A DNA stretch of 36,681 nucleotides from Enterococcus ureilyticus (lineage in GTDB: Bacteria > Bacillota > Bacilli > Lactobacillales > Enterococcaceae). The translations under genes were made by a program, and so were the position numbers. Each line of letters opens with the position of its first letter. The first letter of the stretch is position 1. The DNA lies in contig NZ_MIKC01000014.1 in assembly GCF_001730315.1 (NCBI RefSeq), positions 1-36,681 on the forward strand, given 5' to 3'. Below are positions 1-8,980 of this stretch, piece after piece. The notes under the pieces are model-generated. The model was not told where the DNA came from. It did not search any database and saw nothing but the letters and a program-made list of their open reading frames with translations.

Positions 1-116
1 GACGACTTAATTCTAAAGGATATCAGGGTGTCTTTTCTATTATTTTGCATTAAAAAGATGCCGGTGATTTCTCACCAACATCAGAAAGTATAGAGCCTAA
101 ATTTTTTATTGTCAGC
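1..116 (+). other. Possible 3' end of an insertion sequence at the left edge
   Basis: A plus-strand frame enters from the left edge and stops with TAA at 51-53; its last residues read LNSKGYQGVFSIILH. A hairpin follows (GATG/CATC and GGTGA/TCACC arms, 57-82), then a stretch ending AGAGCC at 97. Read on the minus strand this gives GGCTCT followed by TGATGTTGGTG, which resembles the ends of ISL3-family elements. I do not recognise the peptide tail, and only one end is in the window, so this is a tentative call. Confidence 0.25.
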
Positions 117-1385
117 TTAAAAGCATTTTTTTATTTCTAAAAGTTTCTTTATGACTATATACATTTTTGTCATCAAACTACTTGTATAATACTTGAACTC
201 TCCTATAAGTTCGACTGCATATCCATTAAAAGTTTCTTTAAAATTTAATACACCATCACTTCCATCAAAATTGCCCTCTATTCCATAAAAATTATAAAGA
301 GGAATGTTACTTTCTACTGTATATTTCAGCATTTGGTCTTGTATCAAAAATGGTGCATACATATTTTTGTACTTTTCAACTGTTCCTGAAAACAAATAGA
401 CAACTTCTTGAGGGCATATTAAAAATAAAGCACATCCCAACGTTACAATACCATTACTACTATTTTTACTTATAGTCAAAGCTTCATCAATTCTTATATC
501 ATATGTTTTTTTCTGCGACAATAATTCATTTTTTTTGTTAGCTTTCTTCTTGTATCCTTTCGTTTCGCTATTATCATATTCATCCAAATAAGAATGCAGT
601 CTTTGTATATTATCTGAGAGTTCTTTCTTTTTTTGGGTCAAACTTTTCAAATATTCGTGCACATTTAGCTCAGCAACTATAAACTTTGCTCTGTCTCCAT
701 AAATTTTATATACTTGCTCATAGTAACTGAGCGATTTATCCTGAAACATTTTCCTTTTACTTGTTTCTTCTGTGATCTTTTTAAATACTGGTAATTCTCT
801 ATACTCTAAATTCCTTATTTTAATACCAAATTGGTTTGTCTTATTTAGACTATATATTGCCTCTTTATTATAGGTTTGTGTTAACTCTCCATATGAGTAG
901 CCCTTAATATCTTTTATATAAATCCAAAGAGGATTGCCGTTATCCCTAAATCCTTTTTTGGGGTGCTCATACTCGAATCCTTCTTCTAAAAAATAGTTAA
1001 TTGCTGTAAGGTCTTTTTCTCCAATCTGACTTCCTAAGTTGTCAAACGTTCTATGTCTAACATTGGGTTGGATTGTCAGGTATAGCCCTCTATTTTTATT
1101 CACGAAAGTTTTTATACCTGAAATGAAAATTTTGAAATTTTTTTCTTCATCTGGCATTTCAAAACCTGCAATATCATACTCAAAACCAACTCTACGCCTT
1201 AGTCTTGTTACTATTGTTGCATAAACGACTTTTCCATCATAATCTTTTAATCCTACAAAATATACAACTTGCCCTCTAGCTTTCTTTAGGTCTGCCATTT
1301 CTGCTGTTTGCAAATAATTGCCTTTTCTTGATTCTTTTGCATAATTCACAAATTCTTCTCTACTTATTTCATCACTAAAATGCAT
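117..1385 (-). CDS. FemX/MurM-like peptidoglycan bridge aminoacyltransferase
   Basis: About 422 residues, the usual length of Fem-family proteins, which use aminoacyl-tRNA to add residues to the lipid II side chain at the inner membrane face. The family look is a GNAT-like first half (a YLQT motif near the N-terminus, LYLTIQPNV), a Lys/Glu-rich helical arm in the middle (roughly residues 240-310), and a second GNAT-like half ending with the typical NFYGIEGNFDGSDGVLNFK stretch before FNGYAVELIGEF. The start is ATG at 1385, because AGGAGGT at 1391-1397 sits 5 nt upstream; an earlier in-frame start would fall before this site. It stands alone, with no lipid II genes nearby. Whether it adds Ala, Ser or another residue cannot be read from sequence. 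Confidence 0.85.
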   Translation of the reverse strand: MHFSDEISREEFVNYAKESRKGNYLQTAEMADLKKARGQVVYFVGLKDYDGKVVYATIVTRLRRRVGFEYDIAGFEMPDEEKNFKIFISGIKTFVNKNRGLYLTIQPNVRHRTFDNLGSQIGEKDLTAINYFLEEGFEYEHPKKGFRDNGNPLWIYIKDIKGYSYGELTQTYNKEAIYSLNKTNQFGIKIRNLEYRELPVFKKITEETSKRKMFQDKSLSYYEQVYKIYGDRAKFIVAELNVHEYLKSLTQKKKELSDNIQRLHSYLDEYDNSETKGYKKKANKKNELLSQKKTYDIRIDEALTISKNSSNGIVTLGCALFLICPQEVVYLFSGTVEKYKNMYAPFLIQDQMLKYTVESNIPLYNFYGIEGNFDGSDGVLNFKETFNGYAVELIGEFKYYTSSLMTKMYIVIKKLLEIKKCF

Positions 1386-1397
1386 AAAACACCTCCT

Positions 1398-1742
1398 GAA
1401 ACAAATGTACAAATATTGTGCCTATAAGAAATACTATTTCTTCAGCTAAATATTTCAATTGCTTCATTTACAACTCCCATTATTATTTTTGAAGATAATT
1501 TGTCAAAACATCATATCGAATATTAATCTTGAGCATAGACCTAACACTTTAGAATCTATTTTTCTTTATCTAAATTTACTCTACTTTTACTAATCTACAG
1601 TTATAAACTTTGTACATTCTGATTTCATCACTATTTCACTATAAAAAATTCCTTCTAGAAACCATGCACTTTTATTTTTTTTAAAACACTCAAGTTGTCT
1701 TTCTAACAAACTTTTTATCTGTTTATATTTAGCCAAAATTTT
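1398..1742. other. Intergenic stretch, no gene recognised
   Basis: AT-rich DNA between the Fem-like gene and the lipoprotein gene. The lipoprotein frame continues without a stop for about 50 codons past its TAG (to 1590), but there is no ribosome site or recognisable motif. No clear terminator or promoter is visible. Confidence 0.4.
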
Positions 1743-2564
1743 CTAATTATCCCATACTGGAATGCTTGAACCATTTGACATTTGATTTATAATTTTTGCG
1801 ACTTCTTCAGACTGATAATACTTTACTATTTTCTTATACGTAGTATTTTCTTCCTCTGATTTTCTAACCGCAATAACGTTGTAGTACGGTTTATATTGTT
1901 CAGATGTTTTTTCCAAATAAATGGCATCTTTTGTAGGAACAAGCCCTGCATCTGAAGCTACATTGTTATTGACTAGTGCAATATCCGTATCGTCCATCGT
2001 CACAGCTGTTTGATTGGAATCCATTGAGACAAACTTTAAATCGCGTAGATTATTGGTTATATCGTATATAGTTGGTAACAGTCCTTTCGATGCATCTAAC
2101 TTAATTAAGTTTGCTTCTTGCAGAAGTAATAGTGCTCTGCCTTCATTCGATGGCTCATTTGGAATTGCAACAACTGATCCTTCCGCTAACTCTTGGATCG
2201 CAGTTAATTTTTTTGAATAGACACCCATGGGATTTAAAGTCGTATAGCCGATAACTGTATTCGAAAATCCAGCTTCTTTATTGATTGTTTCCATATATAC
2301 TTCTGTTAAAGCAGCATGCATGTCAATTGATTTATCTTCTAATGCAACAATCGGTGCTCGATAATCTGTAAATTTAACAATCTCTAACTCAAGATTTTCT
2401 TTCTCTAAAAGTTCTTTTTTAAGGTATTCCCATTGGTCATTTTTTTCTCCAACAACGCCAACTCGGATTTTCATTAGCTGCTTTGTGTTAATCGTATCAT
2501 TATGTGTACACCCTGTTAGGAGTATAAACAATACTATAATTACAAAAAGTAGTTTGTTTCTCAT
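1743..2564 (-). CDS. NlpA/MetQ-family substrate-binding lipoprotein
   Basis: 273 residues. The N-terminus is a type II signal peptide with lipobox LLTGC (lipidated Cys19), so the protein should be anchored outside the membrane. The rest matches the NlpA/MetQ fold: IRVGVVGEKNDQWEYL at the start of the mature domain, FTDYRAPIVAL, the DMHAAL segment, LNPMGVYS, VAIPNEPSNEGRALLLLQ and a late ALVNNN motif. These proteins normally deliver methionine or related amino acids to a MetN-MetI permease. No ATPase or permease gene is adjacent, so this is an orphan receptor that probably uses a transporter encoded elsewhere. A GAGGGGA ribosome site precedes the ATG. Substrate is not determined. Confidence 0.85.
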   Translation of the reverse strand: MRNKLLFVIIVLFILLTGCTHNDTINTKQLMKIRVGVVGEKNDQWEYLKKELLEKENLELEIVKFTDYRAPIVALEDKSIDMHAALTEVYMETINKEAGFSNTVIGYTTLNPMGVYSKKLTAIQELAEGSVVAIPNEPSNEGRALLLLQEANLIKLDASKGLLPTIYDITNNLRDLKFVSMDSNQTAVTMDDTDIALVNNNVASDAGLVPTKDAIYLEKTSEQYKPYYNVIAVRKSEEENTTYKKIVKYYQSEEVAKIINQMSNGSSIPVWDN

Positions 2565-2609
2565 GCTATTCCCCTCTTCTTTTTTCAGATGAATTCCATT
2601 TATCCTATT

Positions 2610-2828
2610 TTATAAATACTCTTTTATAGATAAAATATTGTATTTTCGGCGTTTTAAACGAGAAAAAATAGCTTTCTTCTCTTTTGTAGTAAATATACCC
2701 ACACCATTAATCAAATTGCGACTATCCAAAGAATATATACAGAGTTCTTTATTTTTTCTATGTTCTTCAAAAACAAAATAAAATTGTCTATTTAGATAAA
2801 GAAGTCTAGATAGTTCTTTAGTGTTCAT
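2610..2828 (-). CDS. Small hypothetical protein paired with an XRE regulator
   Basis: 72 residues, basic, with no signal peptide or membrane segment. I do not recognise the family. It starts 6 nt after the stop of the upstream XRE regulator, with AAAGGTAA as ribosome site inside the end of that gene, so the two are surely co-transcribed and perhaps translationally coupled. The layout (small HTH protein plus small basic protein) could be a regulator with an effector or a toxin-antitoxin pair, but no motif supports a specific role. Confidence 0.55.
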   Translation of the reverse strand: MNTKELSRLLYLNRQFYFVFEEHRKNKELCIYSLDSRNLINGVGIFTTKEKKAIFSRLKRRKYNILSIKEYL

Positions 2829-2834
2829 ACAGTC

Positions 2835-3050
2835 TTACCTTTGTTCGAATATAAAAAGATCTTCTATGCTGACCTCAAAAACTTTTGCAACATCGTAAAC
2901 TAATAACAATGAGGGTATACTTTTTAGACGTTCTAAATTTATAATTGTTATTTTAGAAACTCCTACTCTATCTGCTAACTCTTTTTGTGTCATTCTTTTT
3001 TTAGCTCTATATACATGAATAGTTGTATCGATTATAGTATGATTTGCCAT
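2835..3050 (-). CDS. XRE-family helix-turn-helix regulator
   Basis: 71 residues, essentially a single Cro/CI-type HTH. The recognition region reads MTQKELADRVGVSKITIINLE, followed by PSLLLVYDVAKVFEVSIEDLF, the standard five-helix arrangement of small XRE proteins. A strong ribosome site (AGGAGAT) lies just upstream of the ATG. It is followed after 6 nt by a 72-residue protein of unknown role. The target is unknown; autoregulation of the pair is a reasonable guess. Confidence 0.85.
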   Translation of the reverse strand: MANHTIIDTTIHVYRAKKRMTQKELADRVGVSKITIINLERLKSIPSLLLVYDVAKVFEVSIEDLFIFEQR

Positions 3051-3128
3051 GAAATCTCCTCCATTTTTAATGAGAAAAATTAGAAACGATTGATTAAATT
3101 AATCCGAAAGAAAAGTAACCTTAAAAAT

Positions 3129-3449
3129 TTAATCATTATTACTTTTTGATTTTCCTTTTTTTACAATATAGCCATGTTGTTCCCGCCATATCTGCAAAGT
3201 TTTTTGATCTACTCCAAAATACTCTGCAATTTCTTTATATGTGCGTCCTTCTGCTTTATTTTTATGAAATTCTTCTTCAGTGATTGAATTGATTTGACTA
3301 CATTGCTGTATTTTGCCGCCCAATTTTTTTCCTAACTCTAATATTCTCTTGTACCTAACAGACTCCGTGTCTTCATACCACTTATTATCCATATTTATTA
3401 AACTCAACATTTCTTTTCTCCATACTCTCTTTTCTGATCTATTTGCCAT
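3129..3449 (-). CDS. Small HTH protein of unknown function
   Basis: 106 residues, highly charged. The C-terminal part (about residues 62-95) is a helix-turn-helix of the transposase/terminase-small-subunit kind: RTYKEIAEYFGVDQKTLQIWREQHG. The N-terminal part is helical and unrecognised. The start is supported by GAGGTGA upstream of the ATG. It could be a phage-derived DNA-binding protein or a small regulator; no phage gene lies next to it, so I leave the role open. Confidence 0.6.
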   Translation of the reverse strand: MANRSEKRVWRKEMLSLINMDNKWYEDTESVRYKRILELGKKLGGKIQQCSQINSITEEEFHKNKAEGRTYKEIAEYFGVDQKTLQIWREQHGYIVKKGKSKSNND

Positions 3450-3574
3450 TTTTCATCACCTCAAATAGTATGATAATAAAAGATATACGTGTAAAAGATT
3501 AAACTATCATTTTGTTTTTAACTTCCACTATGTCCAACAATTATAAATAACATGAAATAAGCTTGAACGAATCA

Positions 3575-4240
3575 TTACCTAAATGAAGTAATATTCGTCA
3601 CCTCTGACTCGTCCATCTTGATAATCAAAACATCCTCTGTTTTTTTATTAAATTCTAATAAGAATATCTCTTCTATTACTAATTTTTTTGTTTCAACGTA
3701 ATCAAGTAGCCAATCAATATTTTTCCCTACTTCACTTAACTCGGTTTGATTTATTTGACCATCAATGACTAAATATTTACTAAAGGAGTCATCCCCTCTT
3801 AAAGAAATTGCTAATTGTCCATTTGACTCTATTCGAACATTTTTTAAATGATCGATGCTTGTTACGCCGTTGTTACGTAGCAATGCAACAAAGTCTCCCG
3901 CTGTCAACTTGGCCTTGAAGAATCCTTTTTTATTTGGTTGATTGTTTGAAAATAATTCGATAGAATTTCCCTCCACTAAATCACGTAGCCATGTTAATCG
4001 CAACTTCAGAAAATTGACTGAAACAATGATGCTAAACCAAATGAAAATGATGAATATGAACTGAATCGGTTGGATTGTAAAATTCAATATAACGGCACCA
4101 GCCATTCCTCCAAGAAAGAAATTCTGTATTTGGTCTGAAGGGGTCACTGGAGCCATAGCAGCCCTTCCAACAATATGAAAATAAAATACGATTGCAATAT
4201 AACCGATAAATAATTTTTGAAAAACAACAATATAATCCAT
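3575..4240 (-). CDS. DUF421 (YetF-like) membrane protein
   Basis: 221 residues. Three membrane segments occupy about residues 8-28, 42-60 and 60-80. Then comes a cytoplasmic domain with the DUF421 layout: LRDLVEGNSIELFSNNQ, a LTAGDFVALLRNNGV helix, the segment DHLKNVRIESNGQLAISL, and a C-terminal extension. Function of this family is not well known; members in spore formers are linked to the envelope. GGAGAG precedes the ATG. A terminator-like hairpin separates it from gls24, so it may be transcribed partly on its own, although it is also the last gene in the same direction as the envelope-stress set. Confidence 0.75.
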   Translation of the reverse strand: MDYIVVFQKLFIGYIAIVFYFHIVGRAAMAPVTPSDQIQNFFLGGMAGAVILNFTIQPIQFIFIIFIWFSIIVSVNFLKLRLTWLRDLVEGNSIELFSNNQPNKKGFFKAKLTAGDFVALLRNNGVTSIDHLKNVRIESNGQLAISLRGDDSFSKYLVIDGQINQTELSEVGKNIDWLLDYVETKKLVIEEIFLLEFNKKTEDVLIIKMDESEVTNITSFR

Positions 4241-4280
4241 CCTTAATCTCTCCTTAACCGTTAAATGTTCTGATGATAGT

Positions 4281-4331
4281 AAAAAGCATGACGATCCACT
4301 TCTTAAATGCTAAAGTGATCTTCATGCTTTT
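4281..4331 (-). terminator. Intrinsic terminator after gls24
   Basis: On the minus strand an outer stem AAAAGCATGA / TCATGCTTTT encloses an inner stem (GATC and CTT/AAG pairs) and ends in a run of five T. It lies about 120 bp after the gls24 stop and upstream of the DUF421 gene, so it probably ends the long surface-protein/envelope operon. Confidence 0.7.
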
Positions 4332-4448
4332 ACTTCTATTCGTTCTTGAATAGTCTTTTTATACAATTTTTTTGTTTATACGTCTATGAGCAATAGCATA
4401 GATCCTATTATTTGATTAACTAATCTAGGGGAAGATTGGTTTTTTTAT

Positions 4449-4973
4449 TTATTGAACTCGTCCATTTGCGACTTGTTCTTTTACATTACTTGCTGCTTTA
4501 CTTACAGAATTTTTCGCTTTCTCTGTTTGATCGCTAATGGCATCTGTAGCTTGATCCGTTACCTTTGATAACTTGTCTTGCAATGTAACAGAATCTTCTT
4601 CATGTTGCTCTTTTGTTTTGATATCTGCAACTTTGATATTAACTTCAATTAATTCTAAGCCTGTCATTTTTTTGATGTTTTCAGAGACTATTTTGACAAG
4701 TTGATCCACTAATTCGGGAATGTTTTTCCCAAACTCAACAACAATCGATAAATCAATTGCTACTTGTGTTTTACCAACTTCAACATTAATTCCTGTCGTT
4801 ACATCGTCATTGTTTAAAATCTTTCCAGTTAAATTAGAGAAGAAACCTCCATCTACTGTTAAGAGTCCATCCACTTTTTCCACTGAAAAGCCAATGATTT
4901 TTTCCAGCACTTTATCATCAAAAGTTAATTCCTTTTTGATTTCTGCTGTTTCTTTTTTTTCTACTTGTGCCAT
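4449..4973 (-). CDS. Asp23/Gls24-family envelope stress protein
   Basis: 174 residues. The Asp23 domain spans about residues 10-125: FDDKVLEKIIGFSVEKVDGLLTVDGGFFSN, then INVEVGKTQVAIDLSIVVEFGKNIPELVDQLVKIV and MTGLELIEVNIKVADI, all family hallmarks. The tail (130-174) is helical and charged. Asp23 proteins sit under the membrane on the anchor AmaP and are linked to alkaline and envelope stress; Gls24 of enterococci is a general stress protein. Its gene follows amaP and DUF2273 with short gaps, as is usual. GAGGTG is the ribosome site. Confidence 0.9.
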   Translation of the reverse strand: MAQVEKKETAEIKKELTFDDKVLEKIIGFSVEKVDGLLTVDGGFFSNLTGKILNNDDVTTGINVEVGKTQVAIDLSIVVEFGKNIPELVDQLVKIVSENIKKMTGLELIEVNIKVADIKTKEQHEEDSVTLQDKLSKVTDQATDAISDQTEKAKNSVSKAASNVKEQVANGRVQ

Positions 4974-4989
4974 GTGTACACCTCACCCT

Positions 4990-5160
4990 TCATTTTGTTA
5001 GATAACGCTGATTTATATAGTACCCTGCGACTGAACCTAAAAGCCCTAATGCAAGAATAGCTATCATTTTAAAAAAACCTACATAGATAAATAAAACCGC
5101 TAAAATAATGCCAATAACAAATCCGACTATAGGGATTTTATATTTTTTTACTAATTCCAT
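4990..5160 (-). CDS. DUF2273 small membrane protein
   Basis: 56 residues, beginning MELVKKYKIPIVGFVIGIIL. Two membrane helices (about residues 9-28 and 31-48) fill most of the protein. It has a strong GGAGGT ribosome site 5 nt before the ATG at 5160. Small DUF2273 proteins are regularly encoded between amaP and the asp23/gls24 gene, exactly its place here (15 nt after amaP, 16 nt before gls24). Probably part of the membrane platform for the Gls24 layer; the exact role is unknown. Confidence 0.85.
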   Translation of the reverse strand: MELVKKYKIPIVGFVIGIILAVLFIYVGFFKMIAILALGLLGSVAGYYINQRYLTK

Positions 5161-5175
5161 TGTCTACCTCCAATT

Positions 5176-5751
5176 TTAAACAACACGTTTTCGATTATCC
5201 GTTTTTGTTACCTCACCTTTGAAAGGTTTAAGCTTTAATTTTAATCGTACGGATTCTTTTGGTAAAGAAAACATCTGCTCAAACGTACCTTCAATTGAGT
5301 CTATTAACCCCTCTAGTGAGGCAACTGCCTCATCATCCGAACTAATTTGTCCTTTGATCACACTAATTAATCGTTGGTGTTTTTTAAAAACTTTTACATT
5401 AACTGTAGCTTTTGTAATAAACGATATTTTTTTTATTTCAGCTAAAATCAATGACTCCAATGCTTTTTGTTCGATTGTTATTTTACTATGCTCTTTTTGG
5501 ATCAAGAGATATTTTTGATTTACTGGAAAGAAGAGCACAATTAACAATCCCATCACTACTAGTAGAAACAACGTGCAGCCACTGTAAAATAAGAACATTG
5601 GGATAAATGGTCCAATTAGTGGGTACTCTTCTAATGACAAAAAAATGATTGGTAGATCGGCTATATATTGATACTGAATTACCACCGAAAATAATTGTAA
5701 AAGTAGCGCGATACTTAGTAGAAACCAAACGAATTTCTTAAATCTTCCCAT
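5176..5751 (-). CDS. amaP: AmaP, membrane anchor for the Asp23/Gls24 protein
   Basis: 191 residues from ATG at 5751, chosen because AAAGGAGT (5757-5764) is correctly spaced; an upstream in-frame start would overlap the previous gene and has no such site. There are two membrane helices (about residues 7-27 and 50-76) with a short outside loop. The cytoplasmic domain then carries the Asp23-like pattern (IEQKALESLILAEIKKI, ATVNVKV) and a GTFEQMFSLPKESVRLKLK end. AmaP holds Asp23 at the membrane. It begins 29 nt after the stop of the large WxL gene, with no terminator between, so the stress-anchor genes appear to be the tail of the WxL operon. Confidence 0.85.
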   Translation of the reverse strand: MGRFKKFVWFLLSIALLLQLFSVVIQYQYIADLPIIFLSLEEYPLIGPFIPMFLFYSGCTLFLLVVMGLLIVLFFPVNQKYLLIQKEHSKITIEQKALESLILAEIKKISFITKATVNVKVFKKHQRLISVIKGQISSDDEAVASLEGLIDSIEGTFEQMFSLPKESVRLKLKLKPFKGEVTKTDNRKRVV

Positions 5752-5780
5752 AACAAACTCCTTTGTATTTGTTCTTATAA

Positions 5781-7766
5781 TTAACTTGGCGCATTGATCA
5801 TAGACCAAGTTAGAGTTGCTTGATAATCTCCTACATAAACGTTCGTTGGAATATTCACTAAGCTTACAGGATTTGATGTTGTCCCTAACGTATAGGTCCA
5901 GCTATTCATCCCTTTACCTGAGGGAGCACTGATTACATTTTGTAAGGAGCTATTCAACGTAACATCAAATATTGTCAGATCCGTTGAGGTTGTCCCATTT
6001 GATTTAACTGTTCCTTTTGGCATTTTGATTCCCGCAGTAAATACTTTTCCAGTTGTGGTACTTTTAGGTGTAAATGTTGAGGTCTTTGCTTGGATACGCC
6101 AACCTGTTTTGGTTCCGCGCTGATCTTCCATCGAAATGCCTACAGTCTGGTTAGTTCCCAGTTCGACATTTTTAGTCGTAACTCCTGCCTTAATTGTACC
6201 AAAATTTAATGTATCAGAGGACAGTAACCCAAAATTACCAGGTGTTACTTCAACAGGTACACTATAATCTGAATAATTTCCTGAAGGATCTGTAATACGA
6301 ACGGTTACTGTTTGTTTCCCTGATGTTGTTGTATCTAAGGCTGTACCTACATAAGAATAAGTTAAATTTGCTGTCCCACTGTTGTCAGTAACAGCCGAAA
6401 ACATATCTTTTAAAGCAAGTGTCCCATTTACGACTACTGATAAGGTTGATTTAACCGTACCAGTTGGTTTCGTAGTATCTACTACCGTCACTTTAGAAGT
6501 TACGCTACTTGTGAGATAGTTATTGTTCGTAATCAACGGCTGATTAATGGTTATCGGTAAATCGTAACTTCCTAAGGTATCTGATTTTAGTGTCCCTCCA
6601 AACGTTGAACTCAGTTTGGAATAACTGGATACTGTGGAAAAATTTGTCACTGCTTGTTTGCTTGTATCACTGCCTAACTCTAGTGTGACATTTTTGGCGG
6701 TTACTTTGTTAAAATCTAATTCTTTTAATGCAGTCTCTGTATCGGTTGGAACAACATTTACATACTCATAATAATTTTCAGACCTTGTAATCTTTTTAAA
6801 ATTAGCTCCATAAAATTTTAAAATTCGTCCTGGGTCTTTAGAATATACTCGGTAAATCTGCCCATAGTAGGCACTTAATGGGCCTTTCGATTTGGTTTTG
6901 TCAGGCATAATTTGATTGTTAAAATTTTCTATTGTCGTCGAAGGTTGTGCTTTAGCTATCGATGATCCAGATGTGGTAACTAATTTATGATCAGATGACA
7001 CTTGGTATTTTGATAAACTAGCATACTCAGCGGAACTGTCAGCTAACAGATTGTGAAATCTCCACTTATCCGCGGATACAATGGGCCCAAAATCACTTGC
7101 AAACCCATCTGTACTTAACTCATCTGTGCCTGAAGCTAGCGAACTTACTATAGCTTGGTTAGCCAGTATACTAGTGAATTGAAACCCAATTCCATTATGA
7201 TTATCAACACCGTTATTATTGTCAAAAGTACGAAAAGTTATAGCATCATTTATTGGTACAAATCCTCCCGGTGTAAATAAGTAATACATATTAGTATAAT
7301 TAGATGGAATACTACCAAAGGAAGTACCATCTGCATTAGAGACTGTTTGCTTTGATGGCTCCGCCAGTACGAACCTCATAAAGTCTCCATACTGTATCTG
7401 TTTTCCATTGTATGCTGTTGCCATAGCTGATTGTAAACTGTCACCATTCATAGCAGCATTGAATCTTGAAGTTCCTCCTCCTTTTGGAAACACTGAAATT
7501 TGAAGATATAATTTACCTGCAAAATCTTTATTAAAAACTGCTGAAGAGTCACCAGGAGTAAAATACAATTTTGCCACATTTGTACTATTGTCTACTTGAA
7601 GAGAAAAAAAACTATCTTTAGCTGTCCCGTTACCATATAAAGGCACTGTGATCTTGCTTTCAAGAATAGCTGCCTCTACTTTTTCCACATTTAGTAACGA
7701 TAATATCCCAGTAAAACCAACAATAAAAATGAATAAACCTATTGTCTTACGAATAATTTTTAACAC
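5781..7766 (-). CDS. Large WxL-domain surface protein with Ig-like middle
   Basis: 661 residues. The start is GTG at 7766: AAGGAG at 7776-7781 directly abuts a TTG at 7775, which is too close, but lies 9 nt before this GTG. Signal peptide (about residues 1-32, ending KVEAA). Residues 35-240 look like a mucin/carbohydrate-binding type beta domain (YGDFMRFVL, YYLFTPGGF). Residues about 420-510 form an Ig-like repeat with the junction DTTKPTG and a typical VTVRITDPSGNYS end. The last 150 residues are a WxL domain, which holds such proteins non-covalently on peptidoglycan. Its two signature sites read WRI and WSM instead of W-x-L. It follows the DUF916 gene by 24 nt. Ligand is unknown; adhesion is a reasonable inference. 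Confidence 0.8.
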   Translation of the reverse strand: MLKIIRKTIGLFIFIVGFTGILSLLNVEKVEAAILESKITVPLYGNGTAKDSFFSLQVDNSTNVAKLYFTPGDSSAVFNKDFAGKLYLQISVFPKGGGTSRFNAAMNGDSLQSAMATAYNGKQIQYGDFMRFVLAEPSKQTVSNADGTSFGSIPSNYTNMYYLFTPGGFVPINDAITFRTFDNNNGVDNHNGIGFQFTSILANQAIVSSLASGTDELSTDGFASDFGPIVSADKWRFHNLLADSSAEYASLSKYQVSSDHKLVTTSGSSIAKAQPSTTIENFNNQIMPDKTKSKGPLSAYYGQIYRVYSKDPGRILKFYGANFKKITRSENYYEYVNVVPTDTETALKELDFNKVTAKNVTLELGSDTSKQAVTNFSTVSSYSKLSSTFGGTLKSDTLGSYDLPITINQPLITNNNYLTSSVTSKVTVVDTTKPTGTVKSTLSVVVNGTLALKDMFSAVTDNSGTANLTYSYVGTALDTTTSGKQTVTVRITDPSGNYSDYSVPVEVTPGNFGLLSSDTLNFGTIKAGVTTKNVELGTNQTVGISMEDQRGTKTGWRIQAKTSTFTPKSTTTGKVFTAGIKMPKGTVKSNGTTSTDLTIFDVTLNSSLQNVISAPSGKGMNSWTYTLGTTSNPVSLVNIPTNVYVGDYQATLTWSMINAPS

Positions 7767-7790
7767 ATTTATCAACTCCTTCTTTACTTT

Positions 7791-8897
7791 TTATTCTGCA
7801 ACATTATTATCAATTTTTTTCTTTTTCTTTTTTATTCTTTTTCGCTTCGCTTTTAATTTAGCCTCTTCTTCTTTTCGTTTTTTTTCTTTTTGTCTTTTAT
7901 ACATGAAGAAAACTACCACAGCAACAATGAAGAAGATAATCCCTAAAACACTCCCAATAATCCACCAAAAATAATTTGTTTCTTGTTTTACTTCGACTGC
8001 TTCATCATTTAACTTTTTACTTTCATCTGCTGAAATAATAAAAGCTTTTTTAAACGTCCAATTTTTCTCTCCTGCAGAAGCCTTTACAGAAACTTCGTAC
8101 TCGCCAGCTTTTAATGCTTCATTTGACCAAGATACAGGATAGTCAAAATTTGAATTTGGCGCCATGGATAAGCCTTCTTTTGTTTCTTTATATAGGACCT
8201 CACTGGATCCTTTTTTCGAAATCGACGCGTCGACTTTTAGTCCGTTGACAATCGTTGCTTTCGTATTTTGCAAATTCAATGTCACAGCGGTTCTATAATT
8301 TAATAACGTTGGTTTCACATCGTTCAACACTAATTCAGGAACGACCGTTGCCTCTGTCTCCTTTAACGATACTCCAATAACGAAAGAGTACTCATTTTTG
8401 ATTTGAACTCCCTCACTGCTCTTCTCATTTTTGTCAGAAGTCGTATCTTCTGCAATTGAAAATCCTCCTAAAATCGTTCCATCAAAGGATTCTTTCGGCA
8501 TATGTAATTTAAAGATAACTTCTTTGCTTTCATCTGCTTTCAGAGTGACCTTTTGTTCCTTGTCAACTAATGAAGTGAAAGGATATGCTAACGAAGAATC
8601 GTCTTTAGTATCTCTAACACTATAATCAATAACACCATTTTGATTTGTTGTAGCTGTCGTCGGTGTCACATTAACCGTGATCGACTCTTTACTTGTATTT
8701 TTTAGCGTCATGGCTAAATCTTGTTCTTGATTGGGCGTCATTTTTAAATCAAAATAAGATTTCGATGCATCAATCTGATTTTCTGGAATCGTTGCTTTTA
8801 CGGAATAGTTAATGCCTTCTGCGGCAGCGTTCTTGGCAAAAAAGCCAAGAAACCCACCTACTATGCATATAGTCATTATTAATTTGTTTACTTTCAT
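7791..8897 (-). CDS. DUF916/DUF3324 membrane protein (WxL-cluster partner)
   Basis: About 368 residues from ATG at 8897; an upstream TTG is possible but the protein then loses a normal signal peptide N-terminus. Signal peptide ends KNAAAEG. The DUF916 domain follows (NYSVKATIPENQIDASKSYFDLKM, a key WxL-cluster signature), then the DUF3324 domain (NEYSFVIGVSLKETEA through FKKAFIISADES). A membrane helix (about 309-334, starting YFWWIIGSV) and a very Lys-rich cytoplasmic tail finish it. Such proteins are encoded in nearly every WxL cluster and are thought to bind WxL proteins and tether them to membrane and wall. Confidence 0.9.
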   Translation of the reverse strand: MKVNKLIMTICIVGGFLGFFAKNAAAEGINYSVKATIPENQIDASKSYFDLKMTPNQEQDLAMTLKNTSKESITVNVTPTTATTNQNGVIDYSVRDTKDDSSLAYPFTSLVDKEQKVTLKADESKEVIFKLHMPKESFDGTILGGFSIAEDTTSDKNEKSSEGVQIKNEYSFVIGVSLKETEATVVPELVLNDVKPTLLNYRTAVTLNLQNTKATIVNGLKVDASISKKGSSEVLYKETKEGLSMAPNSNFDYPVSWSNEALKAGEYEVSVKASAGEKNWTFKKAFIISADESKKLNDEAVEVKQETNYFWWIIGSVLGIIFFIVAVVVFFMYKRQKEKKRKEEEAKLKAKRKRIKKKKKKIDNNVAE

Positions 8898-8980
8898 TCG
8901 TGTACCAACTTTCTTAAAATGAATTCGCAATTAATTAGTAGGCAGTTTCTTCACTCGTCTGCTATCAAACTATCGTTGCT

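Noticed and set aside
1590-1736. 48-codon open frame following the lipoprotein stop
   Set aside because: It is simply the lipoprotein frame read past its TAG, with no ribosome site and no recognisable motif.
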